A stretch of 64,000 bases of DNA from Dromaius novaehollandiae (lineage: Eukaryota; Chordata; Aves; Casuariiformes; Dromaiidae), in NCBI RefSeq assembly GCF_036370855.1, contig NC_088111.1, positions 17,457,501 to 17,521,500 on the forward strand, read 5' to 3'. The position numbers and the translations under genes are program-made. Below are positions 46,901 to 57,900 of the stretch, piece by piece. The notes beneath the pieces were generated by a model, which was given only the letters and a program-made list of their open reading frames with translations, had not been told where the DNA came from and made no database searches. The first letter of the stretch is position 1. Each line of letters begins with the position of its first letter.

Positions 46901-48399
46901 GCCAGGATGGACGTGCCTGGAACAAGCACAGGGAGACTACGATCCTGGGTGCAACTTACGCTTGGAACAAGTTACTGGTGAAAGGTTCCCCTCACTGCAG
47001 TTAGATGTTTAGTTGCAGGTTGTCTCAGCTGAAGTTATAGTCCTTCCTTCGCAGTCACAGGAAAATGCCTCTCCAGAGTGCAAGTCAGCAGATCTGTTAA
47101 ATTCCTGCCTAACAGCCAGGACTCACCCTCCAAAGCTGCTGTTTGTCTCCCTTGACTATGAAGGGAGCTTGGGAACCGCCTGCATTGAGACAGGGGCCTT
47201 TATCACAGCCGTTAGGAAAATGGATCCCACTTTTAATGATCTATTGGGAGTGGAGGAAGCCATTGTTTAGATGATTTTAATGATCTGTTGGGGGTTAGGC
47301 AGCTGAGGGAACCCTCCCCAAATGAGCTGTGGCTTAAGGATTTGTACTGAAGCACTTGGGAGGGTGTATTTTCATGGAAAGTGTATGAATACCGCAGTGA
47401 TTTATCCCAGCCTTGCCTCCCTGTTCATACAGAAGGTAACAGGCAAGTGCAACAGAGGCAACACCCACCCACCTATTTCTGCTGAATAATCAAAATCCCC
47501 TTTCCCTGTTTACAGTTTCATCTGATTGAGACAAATGAGCTCTTCCCAGGGTCAGAACACCTGTTTTGGGGACTCTTTGGGGTCACTGAAGCAAATCCAC
47601 ACCATCTGCCAACTTTGAGACACAGTGACCCACAGCAGTGTGTGGCCAGAGCGTGAAGAGGTGCGACACGTACTAATGGTCCCATTGATATGCTGCTGCT
47701 TGCTGTTCGGCTCCTCCCCGATCGCACAGGCCCCCAGGAGCTGAAGTGGAAATCGGATGGTGGTAGAGCCCTTGGCCTTATAGTGGAATATCAACTAGAG
47801 GAACAGAAAGAGAAATCTTCCAGGATGCATGTTGTGAGCACGGTTGCTTGCAGAGGGAGAGGGGAAGGCTCAGAGGACTTGTTAACCGCGCTGGAGGTGG
47901 TGAACAGGGGACAATTAGGCAGTTCAGGACGGTACCAACTATCACGCCCTCCTGCTGCGCTTGGCTCCCTTCTCCAGGGCTCACGCTGACCGCTAGGATC
48001 ATGGCAGGGACAGACCAGGATCTCCAGCTCTAACTTTGCCCTGCCACCTTTGAAGGAAGTAAGAAAACGGGAGGTGGGCGCTGCGGGTGGAGAGCCTCGC
48101 CTTGTACTGCGTCAGGTAGAGCAGGCCCCTCCTGGTCCCTCGCAGCTCCTCCGGCAAGTCGGCGGCCGCCTCCAGCGCCAGCAGCACGTTACCGAAGTGG
48201 GCGAGGACCCTGCAACGCAGGCGAGGGGCGGCCCGTGCCCGAGCGCGGGACAGACGGGCTGCGCGCGGCGGCGGCGTTTGCCGAGAGCGGGGCCGACGTG
48301 CCGGGGCTGGGACCCCCGCGGCGGCGCTGCCCGGCCGCCCGCTCACCTCTCCGGCACGACGCGGCTGGCCCGGGAGAACTGGTAGCGGGTGACCTCCAT
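43923..48399 (-). CDS. WBP2/WBP2NL-family protein (GRAM-like, PPxY)
   Basis: Minus-strand exons: 48399-48347, 48209-48101, 47794-47674, 46625-46536, 44248-44153 and, less surely, 44077-43923. Phases agree throughout, giving about 207 aa. Similarity to WBP2 and to WBP2NL (a sperm post-acrosomal protein) is clear in order: LPEELRGTRRGLLYLTQYK resembles the WBP2 GTKKGTVYLTPYR segment, FPLQLLGACAIGEEP and INGTI match the central GRAM-like part, LTFKFIFFYGASA matches its next strand pair, and CWPPPYPGPPEEPPPYSEV carries two PPxY motifs that bind WW domains. It is short at the N-terminus and quite diverged. Exon 2 must end in a GC donor (AAG/gcgagg) to stay in frame. The last exon (RPMSPRLMAKRV onward) has no family match. 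Intron 5 is 75 nt, divisible by three and open, so its retention would also keep frame. In vivo role unknown. Confidence 0.65.
45800..45835 (+). repeat. Possible MIR fragment
   Basis: ccttagcctatctgtaaaat followed by agggga resembles the MIR core end (cctcatctgtaaaatgggga). Very short, in an intron of the WBP2-like gene. Confidence 0.3.
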
Positions 48400-48470
48400 G
48401 CCGCGGCCTGGCTGCGGGCAGCGCCCCGGGGTGCTGGGGGAGGCGCCCGCCGCGCTCCGCTGGGTCACTG

Positions 48471-48550
48471 CGCTGTGACGTCAGCGGTGAGGTCACGCGC
48501 GGCGGCCACGCGCTATGATGTCAGCGATAAGGTCACGCGCGGCGGCCTGA
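48471..48550. promoter_or_regulatory. Tandem 40-bp duplication carrying CRE sites
   Basis: Two abutting 40-bp units (48471-48510 and 48511-48550) agree at 33 of 40 positions. Unit 1 has a perfect CRE, TGACGTCA (48476-48483); unit 2 has TGATGTCA (48516-48523). Both keep ggtcacgcgcggcggcc. The array lies 72 bp upstream of the WBP2-like start codon, where a core promoter is expected. CREB/CREM-type binding is inferred. Confidence 0.7.
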
Positions 48551-48719
48551 GGCAGGGCTGGGCACGCACCGGCACGCGGGGCCTCGTGGGGCCGGCAGCC
48601 CTGCCCTGCCTCGGGACGGCTCGGGATTGCCTCAATTAAGCTAAAAACGTGTGAAAAGCAAAAAACAGCACTCCGGACCCGGGGGGACGGGGTCTCCCCA
48701 CGGAGTGAGGCTCTGCCCA

Positions 48720-48830
48720 GGCCCGGCCCCACGGAGCCCCAGGCCAGGGGGTCCCCAGGGAGCCCCAGCCCCACGGGGCCCCAGGCCCAGCCCCAGCCCC
48801 ACGGGGCCCCAGGCCGGGGGCTCCGCCCGG
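48720..48830. repeat. GC-rich minisatellite-like array
   Basis: Imperfect copies of a 20-28 bp unit built on agccccacggggccccaggc occur about three times. The sequence is C-rich on the plus strand, so the minus strand could form G-quadruplexes. Confidence 0.65.
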
Positions 48831-49420
48831 CGCACGGCTCGGCCCCAGGCCCACACTCGGCCCCAGAGCCCCGCGGGCGCGGCGCGCCCTCCCCCCGGCA
48901 GGGAGCGCTGCCGCCCCCCGCGCTGGCGTGTCCCTCGCGCCGCCCCGTCGCCGCCGCCGCCCGGAAGTGGCCGCGCCCCGTTGTGGCGGCCTCCGCCGAG
49001 GCCTCGCTGCCGCTGGGGCCGCCGTGGGGCCGGGGCCGCCCCTCCTGCGGCGCCGGGCCAGGAGCCGGCGGCGGCCTCCCCCGAGGCGCTGGCGGGGGCT
49101 CCGCGGGGCCGGGCCGCTCCTCGGGCCTCGCCGCCTGCGGTGCCGCTCGCACGGGCGCGGCGCGGCGAGGCGAGGCGGGAGCTCGCTGGCGGCCCCGCGG
49201 GTCGGCCCCGCGCCGGGGAGGGGCGGGATGCAGCGACGGGGCCGGGCTGCGCTCTGCGTGCTCGCAGCGTCGGTGTGGTGGGGCCGTGGCCGCGCTGCAG
49301 GGCTGCAGCGGCGTGAGGCTCTCTGGCCTCGAAGCCGCTGCCGCCGCCTCGTCTGCAGCGCCGAAGGTGCCTTTGGCGGTCAGCAGCGAGAGCAAAACCC
49401 GGTACAACAGTGGCGTTTTG

Positions 49421-51934
49421 CCTCTTTAGTGGGGACTAATGGAAAATACATATTTTTACCCTTATTTTTGCCCTTGAGAGGTGATGGAGGTTTTTGTTTC
49501 CAGTGACATGCTGAAGTGTCATCATTGCCTGATCTGCTGTGTGTGGCATAAGCCAGCACAAAATCTGCTTTGTGTTCCCAGTTTGTCTGGTGCTGGTACA
49601 GCACCTGGCACGATCATGTTTTTGCTTCACAACTGGATCTCAGAGGCACTGTAGTATCATAAACAATACACATAGATATGTGTTCTCATATGGCTTCTCA
49701 GCACTGCGTTGTGCTGGGTCGTGGATCTGGGAAGGAGAAGTGAGTTTGCGCAGCCGATGGAAAAAGGTTTTGTAAGAATTTGAAACTCCTGTTCGCACAA
49801 CATCTGCCGTTTCCCATGTTTTAACTGTTCTTGCATTTCCACAACATAGCGCAAAATCAAGACACCGGGGCGCACACAAGCACCCCCGCGTGGGCACTGT
49901 AGCCTGGTGGAGTGGCTTGCTTTGCTGCCGTCCTGGGGAGCGTGCTGCTTGGCTTCTTGCCCTGGGCTTTGGGGACCTGGGTGAGCTGTTCCTGGATGAG
50001 CTGGTGTTGAGCTGCCCAGCGATGGGAGCAGGGGGGGTTGGTTGTCTCTTGAGCGCCATGGCATGAGCCAGCCTGCCTGTGCCTCCCTGAACCACTGCGT
50101 GCACCCGTGGCTGGCTGTCCTCAGAGGGCAGGGCTGGGATGGAGAGCGGGCATGAGACAGCGTGTGTCTGGGGAGCAGAGCTTCAGACCTTCTCATTAGC
50201 GTGCCAGAGCACCCACTGGAGACTTCCAAGTATCCCCGTGCCCGTGGGCGGTGTGTGAATTTGGCTTCCTGCTAGGCAGGGGGTATGAAGACACTGCGAA
50301 TTCTCATCAGTGCTTTCATTACCTTAATAAAATTATTTAAGGGCTATTAAGTTCTGCAGAAAAATCAGACCTAATTGCCTGTTTCATTAGGTTATCCTTC
50401 CCTGAGCCCCCAAAAGGCTCTGCAACTTGGTCTCTCTTCCGTGTCCATTTGTGAAATCCACCCCGAGGTATTAGGGAATCTTTTCCAACAACCTGGACCA
50501 GATGCCAGCGGTGAAGAGCTAGTACATTCTGCTCAGCACAAAGCTTATCTCAAGACAGTCCCCTGTCTTCCTCTTCTATAGTCTTAGCTTCAACAGATAC
50601 TAGAGAGTTATTCAGAGCTGCCTTCTTTTTGAATGTTGTATCATCAAAGCTTTTCTTCTGTAAGAGAGAAATTCTTACCTAAGCTCATGTGCTTGGCAGA
50701 AGCAGCAGAGCAAACAGGCTCAAATGAGAATAAGGCCTGGCATCCCTTTTACCCCGTGACTGTCATTCACCAAGTTTTCCCAGCATTATCCATTTTGTCT
50801 TACACTCACTGTTAGGGTCTTGTGTCAGAGGTTCTGTTCTTGCAGTTTTGATTTAGTACACGCTTGGGAAGTATCCTGTTCAGGCCCAGTTCACCAGTTG
50901 CTGTCAGCAGCATTGTATAGACCAGCACAAACCAGATATAGTGCACTCTGGGCTAAACAGAGTTCAACATGCCTCTAACCATGAGTGAACATTGACTAGC
51001 GAGCTGGTACAAATTCCTTTGAGTCTGCAGTGAGACAAAGTTCAGCTATGGCAATGACTGACAGAGCTATAGGGGAAGCAGAGCTTCCTAGAGGAACTGC
51101 TGGTACCACTCAATTCAGGTAACTTCTTCATATGTCCTGGGAGGTCTTTTAATCTCAGCATGTAACTACCTTTTGTAGGAGTTTATTTCAGTGTATGTTT
51201 TGTTTTAAAACTCACCCGTTTTTCTACAGAGCATCCCCGATGCTAATTGATAAGTTTGGGAGAGTCTTTCTTCGGCTGTATCTTGGTCAAAGCTCAAAGA
51301 CACTGGTACCCATTGGGTTGCTCGTTGGCCTTTCATAGTTGTGTTACTGTCTTTCCTTGATGACACAGGAGATACAAGTATTGTAGAGGCGAGGAAAAAG
51401 CTGCATGAAAGCAAGTTGATATTAGATGCTGCTGGACAACCTTGAAACCAGTGGCTTGATTCGTGGGAGACAGGCCCCGTTGTGAAATTTATATCCAGAT
51501 CTGAAATTCTCTAAAGATCCCTGCAACTGAGACTGAGGCCATTCCTATAGCATGGATTTGAGGTTTAGACCTATGTGTAATATAAACGGAGTAGCGCTTC
51601 CTGCGGTCTGTATTACTTCACTGGGAGTGCTGTGTTAAGCTCCTCATTTAAAGTATCTGCTATGTGCTATTTTAGGAATATGGGTATCCCCTGAAAAGTG
51701 TCACTTCTCTTCCTCTGACTTGCCTGGGGCGAGTGTAATAATTTGCTCCAACTTAAGTTCAGGGTGGGTGCCACACCCTCTAGCAACCAAAGTTGATAGC
51801 AACGTTCCTTGTGCTGTACCTAGAGGAAAAAGTAGCTCTCACAGAGATCCTTAGACTTCTCCTTAGCTCTTCAGTCACTGGCTGCCCAATATCCTGCAGA
51901 GATCCTGGCCTCCAAGCACTGAGCCTATGAACAC
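49421..51934. other. Between CpG island and CCDC78 first coding exon
   Basis: No coding exon is recognised. A pyrimidine-rich acceptor (tatcctgcag, ending near 51899) lies just before the CCDC78 coding start, so this stretch is probably the 5' UTR intron of CCDC78. Confidence 0.45.
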
Positions 51935-54900
51935 ATGGATTTTGGAAGTGCTGCAGGGAACGAGGACATAAGTGCTCTGGCAGAGCAAGTGCAGCATCTC
52001 ACTAATGAAAGTGTAAGTATGAAAATCTGCAGCCCCTTTCCTGGTTGGTGAACCAGCACTCTGAGAATGAATCCTAATTACAGGAGGAACATGGCAGCTG
52101 ACAACCCCATCTACAATCTGTTAAAGCTATGAAAAGCAGCATTTTCTTGCTGGATAGGCTGTGCTTTTCCCTTCTGTACTGCGATGGGAGAATAGCAAGG
52201 AGGGAGAGAAGATCTGTGCTCACTGGCACCAGCTGCTGGAGCTGTTCTGTGTTTCCAGGTGCAGTTGCAAGATAGGAATGAGAGGCTGTACGTGAAGCTT
52301 GGAGACATGCAGGAGAGGATGGGGAAGCTGGCTGGCTCCAAAACAGATTCGTCAACCAGACTGGTCTTCAGTGAAGAGGAAAAACTGAAGGTAATGCAGG
52401 CACTTTGGGAGCTGGAGAGAACTGAGCTATGAAGCCTTATGAGCCCAATAGCTCTGCAGTGGAAAATCTGGTGAGAAATGTCAGTGCCTCTCTCTGAAGG
52501 GGATGTGTTCCTTACAGCCCAGGCTCTCCTGTTTGCTCTAAGTGTTTCGCCTGGAATAAGGTAGGACTGGCAACTGTCTCGCCAGCTTCTCACACTTCTT
52601 CCTACTGGAATAGGCCAAGACCTCAGGGTTGTCTCTCTTTCCTCTTTCCTCTTTGAGGGAAAACTTGCCTTTTTATTTGGTGTGTCTGAGGGGCAGCATG
52701 CTTCAGTGGCAAAAGTCAGCCTTGTTGGAAGCTGTCCCTGGTTCTCTGCAGTGTTTCTCTTTTGCTCAGGTAAAAGGTGCAGCTGTGGGTCCTTTCAGTA
52801 CTTGAGTCTCTGGGCTTAAATTCCCTCGCGTGACCTGTTGAAACAATATGTTGGCCTAAGAAGCAGTCCATGGCCTTTATAATGTCCTTTCTCTCTCCTA
52901 GATTTCCAAAGACCTCATTGATCTCCAGATTGAGACAAACAAAATGAGGGAGCAGTATGAGACAGAGAACTTTGAACTGAAAAATATGGTATGTAAAAGT
53001 TGAAGTAGCCCATCTTGGCTCTGTCAGATACCTTTACCCAGCACTGCAGTTTAGTTACACAACCATCTTTGCTTGTTGCTTGCAGTAATCTTGTAGCTTT
53101 AGCTAGAGTAGTGAGTTCCCCCACTGCCCCGGGGTCCATGAAACTCACGTGAAATTCATCTCTCTCTGAGTCGTAGCATGCAAGAACCAGTTTGACCAAA
53201 TAAATGCCTAACGATTGCTGCTGGTCCCTGCAACATAGCCTAAATCTACTGCCTCCCCACTGCAGATCCTGGCCCTGGAGAACCGTGTGCTGGAGCTGGA
53301 GCTCTCCAGTGAGAAAGTCACCGGGGAGCGTGATGCCTTGCAGGAACGTCTGCATGCTGTGGAGACCAATCGGAAGGAGCTGGCGGATGAGTACATCATT
53401 TTGAAAAGCAATTACCTGGCGCTAGGCAAAGAACTTGACCAAGAGGTGAGATGGCCTGTGGTGGACCTACGGACAACTCAGTTGACTTTGGGTTGCTTAC
53501 CCAAGTTGCAGAGCTAGCTCAGGTCCAGTAAGGTTTATTAGCTGTGAGAGAGCCTAGCTTGAACATGGCTCTTTTGCTTTCCGGGCCCAAGGATTTCATG
53601 CAGTGTGTCACACTGGAGCAGGGCTTGCAGAACCTGCTCTGGTCCAACAGGGACAGTGCTGATCCCATGCTCACAGAAAGGGCCGGGTCCACACTGACTT
53701 GCGTGACATGCTGCTCTGGGTACCCTGTTGTCAGAGTCTTGCTGTTTGCACATTATCCCAGATCCCCATCACTGGCAGTAATGAGGAGTTCCCTGCAGGT
53801 CTGTTGTGAGTGTGTGTACTCCAGGTCCTTCTTAATTTCCAGCGTACTTTGTTTTCCTTTTTTTCTGCATTGTTTTCATAGGCTGCCTGTGAACTGATTT
53901 GTAGTCACTCATTTCATGTGGTGGCAAAAAGGGATTGAAAGTTTTGAAGTTGACTAATTTATAAAAAGATGGAACATAAGCAAATCACTGATTGTCCCTA
54001 AAAATATAGAGAATTTCTTGGTGACTGTTAACCTACTGAATATTAACTGAGGTCTTTTAGATCTAAGTGTGTATTTCTTTGGCATGAATAGCTACTTTAC
54101 TAGACCTTCCTCTCCTCCCTCCCTCCCCCACCTTCTTTCTCACCTCCTTTTCAAAATGGATTCGGAGACTAACACACTCCTCCCTGCTTTCCTTGGCGGA
54201 TATTTCAGCTGTATCAGCTTCATGGCCTCGTTTACTGTGTAGTCTCACAGCCTGCTGTGCTGGCGCTGTGCAAGCTGTGATGGAAAGATGTGGGGCCGGG
54301 ACCCGGCACGCTGGTTTAAGCCGTGCTGCAACTGAACGTCACCCCACGGCTGACAAAGCCACGCCAGGCTTGTTTGTCCATGCCCCTTCTTGCCTCCCTG
54401 CAACCTGTCCAGTCTCTTTTTATGGTGAACATCCTTCTGCAGGGCTCAGGTAGAGGAATATGTGACATCATGATCATCCAGTTGCAAATAAGTGAGTTAG
54501 TGACTCTTGTGAAGTTACCCCCCTTAGCATGACCATGACACCGAATGATGTATGTGCTCTTTGCCTGCTCCAGCTGGAAACCAAAAAGCCAGTCTAAGCT
54601 AATCTGCTACACCTTGCAGCTGGAATGCATGAAGAGCACACTCACGCACACTATCGTTTGTCTCCTGTAAGCTGAGATGTGGTAATTTCTTACGAGGAGG
54701 CAAGCTCAGCTACTTGCAGGGTTGTGAACCCCCTCTCCTGTCCTTAGCATATCCCGCAGGAGCACGAGGCAGAATGCGTGCAGCTGACTGTCAGCAAGGC
54801 AGCAAGCTGCTGAGACACAGAGCCGCCAGCCTCGCACAGGGATTTCACAGCATTTAGTAATCTTAGTTACTTCTTGTCCCCGAGGGGATGCAGTATGTTA

Positions 54901-57900
54901 GTCAAAAATTGGATTTTCAGGTTGCTGACATCTGTAAATGATGGTTTTAAAAGGTTAGTGGTAACAGTGTACCGTTTTCTTATGGATCCTAGAGCGTTCC
55001 AGGAAGTTAGGTATCAATGTCCCCATTTTATGTGAGAGAAAAGTGAAGCACATGGATTAAGTTATTTGCCTGGATAACATCCGAAAAAGTGGCGAAGCAG
55101 AGATCAGAAGCCAAAGTTGAAATCCTTGGCTGTAATTGGTAGGATCGGGATTTTACCCCAGTTTCTTGGCTCTGACTACTGAATATCCCTGCCTGAAGCA
55201 AAAGAGACTGCGACTTGGCAGGTTAGGACTTGTCGCAGTATGGGCCTCTTGCTCATTATTTTCCCCGTGTGGACTTTCCCAAAGGAAATGGCAATAGCAG
55301 CCTGCGGTTCTGCCCCCTCCCCTTCCTCAGCGCTCTTCTTAGGAGACAATGAACCTTTTACACATTCCCAATTACAAGTGCTACTTGTGACCTTGCCAAT
55401 ATGTTGTCATGGCTGCTTGGCACAGAAGCAGCTCTGCAAGCTCATTCATGGTCCCTTGTACGGGAACAGTTAGAGTCTCTGAATTGTTACAACCCCCATT
55501 GTATGTCCTGATTCACAAATCGCTCTGTGTCCGTCCGAGGCAAATGAGACCGGCTGAGTTGGCCTTTCCTGTCCCTGGGGAAGTGTCTTGCATAAGATGC
55601 CAGTCAGTCACTTTGTGCCTGTTTTCTAACTTGCTGTAAATTCTTCCTTTTCAAGAGTCTGACCTTTTCTCAACTCTCCATTTCCTCCTCCTCTTTTGTT
55701 CAGCAGCTTACACAGTTTGTATCAGTGATGCAAAGTGAGGCCATCGGAGGGAACCCAAATGGCTATGAACCAGTGCCATACTGGGGTTTTCCTTGGAGGA
55801 GGGCCAGGGTTTAGAGCACATGGGAGGCAGAGAAGCCCATCACAAACCTGGGACTGCCTCTTTCTTTTGCTAGCCAAAAAAGCTGGTACTTCTGCGCCTG
55901 TGTGACCCCCTCTGATCAAATTGTCAGGACTGACAGCTGCATATGGATCGTTTTCAGTTAGAGAACAAGCAGCCTGTCTCTGCGTAGCTGTCAGTTTTCA
56001 CAGCTGTATATCTCACCTCTTTGTCAGTCTCTTTTCTCCTCTTCTCACTCCTTCAGCCCACCCTGTGCTATCTTTTGATAAGCTATTCTCTACAGGGATG
56101 ACTCAGATGACCTCTGCCTCCCATCCTCCCGATTCACTGCCATGGTAACAATTACTCAAGCTTGTCCCAAGTCATAAACCCCATCAAAGCTTTGTTATCT
56201 ACATAGAAACCCTCCCGTGAGACATGAATTCCCCCAGTGTTCCTTCCAGATCACCTGTAACAGAGCCTTTCTCATTCAGATACTCTTTATCTTTTGGAAA
56301 TGTGTCACTTCACACCAGCACTGCTTTGAATCTCGCTGCCTACACGGTACTGTGGGCTGTCTGCTTCTGGAGGTATGCATTCAAACAAAACTGGAATTAG
56401 CTGGGTGGCGTCAGCCTAGATGGATGGATATTTGTCCATTCTCTGTTACATTATGTAGTCCAGCACTGTTCGAAGGCATTGTTCAGGAAAAGACATGCCC
56501 CAAAGTGCTGGAAAGCTGTGTGGGGAGTACAGAAATAGAGTAATAAGGGAGGCAGTAGGTCAGGACAGAGAGGTGTTGGCAGAGCTGTGCCCAGGACAGG
56601 ATTGGCACTGGGGTGTACTGGCACAAGGATCTGTATCTGAATGGGAGTGTGAGAGCGAGACGGTCCAAGGGAGTAGGGTTACGTGTGAATGAATGATCCT
56701 GCATTCTACAGCTGATGCCTGGCAATGATACTTGTCCTGCATTTCCATGAGAATTAGAAAATCCACTCATATCTTTGGACATATGAGAGAGAACTAAAAA
56801 TAAAACTTGCTTTCAGGAGGGGATGTGAGTGCCTGCTTTGTGTACGCACCAAGAGCAGTGCGTACGTGCTGAACAAACAGCGTGCAGAGCTGGAGAGGCA
56901 GGATTTCAGAAGCTCATTCCTTCTTGTTTGACCTGGCAGGTCATGAAGAATGAAGAGCTCAGCCTAGAACTGCTCAACCTGGCCAATGCCAGGAGCAAGC
57001 TTCCCCACACGCAAGACAACCGCTACCACTCCCACACCAGGGACGACAAATCCTCAGCTGAGCTGGAAAGAGTGCGTGCAATGGTCCACCGTCTGTCTGC
57101 ACGGAAGGTGAAGGTAAGGACCTCTCTGCCCGTGTCACCGGTCTGAGGTCTTTGGAGAACAGGGATCTAATAGGTGCCTTCTTCTGTCTCTTATTAAAAA
57201 CAGCCAGAAGATGTAGTTGCCTCTGAGCATGAGCGGCAAAAGCTGGAGAGAAATGTGAGTGTGTGGGGGCTGCTGGATCCTTGGGGAAGCGGAGGGGGGT
57301 GTTTATTCAGAATGTAGTGGGCGGTGCCTTTTACTAACTTGCATTTTGTGGATGATCTGATGCCTTGATTTTCTTTTTCTAAGCTGTGTAATGAAGAAAT
57401 GAGCCCAAAATAACTCCAGCTCTTGGGCAGAGAAAAACTGAGGCAGGGTTCCCTCAGTCAGTGCCACTGGGCGAATAGAGGCAGGAGTTTAAAAGGTAAC
57501 ATGTCCATGTCTGCGAAGAGAGTGTCCATCTTAGAGAGAAGAGGGCCCAGTGGCGGTGCTCAGCACTGCTTGGAGACTTGCTCTTTTTCTTCTTGCAGGT
57601 TAGGAGAACCATAGGATCAGTGGAGATAGGAGAAGAGGGCACCGAAAATAGGGGAAGTGAACAAAGCTGCAGTGTCGGGAGACTTCCTGGCCAAGTGTCT
57701 CGAGAGGCACTCCAGTGAAGTATTTGGCAGGGTAGAGGGGTGCTCCTGGCTGGTTCTGAGGCTGCTTGGAGAGCAGTGCAGAGTATTGGGAATGTGCCAT
57801 TATTTGAAAACTATGGTGGTGATAAAGCACCCAAAAGAGCACAGAGATGTTTCCTGCCTCGTTCCCATCTGCAGTCTGTGCGATACCGGCTTGGGTTCCA

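Larger units (their letters stand above)
48200..49420. promoter_or_regulatory. CpG island between WBP2-like gene and CCDC78
   Basis: CpG-dense sequence covers the first exon of the WBP2-like gene (start codon 48399, minus) and extends 1 kb further right. It includes a duplicated CRE element at 48471-48550. It may also contain the start site of CCDC78, whose coding exons begin 2.5 kb to the right behind a splice acceptor, but I cannot point to the linking exon. Confidence 0.65.
53446..56939. other. CCDC78 intron 4, the longest intron
   Basis: A 3.5-kb GT-AG intron in an otherwise compact gene. It holds a MIR fragment (54990-55150) and an X-box-like motif (56136-56149), but no further coding exon was recognised. 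Confidence 0.7.

Noticed and set aside
48493-49407. Long open frames on both strands of the 48.5-49.4 kb CpG island
   Set aside because: Very high GC removes stop codons; the peptides are Pro/Ala/Gly/Arg runs without family features and overlap on opposite strands.
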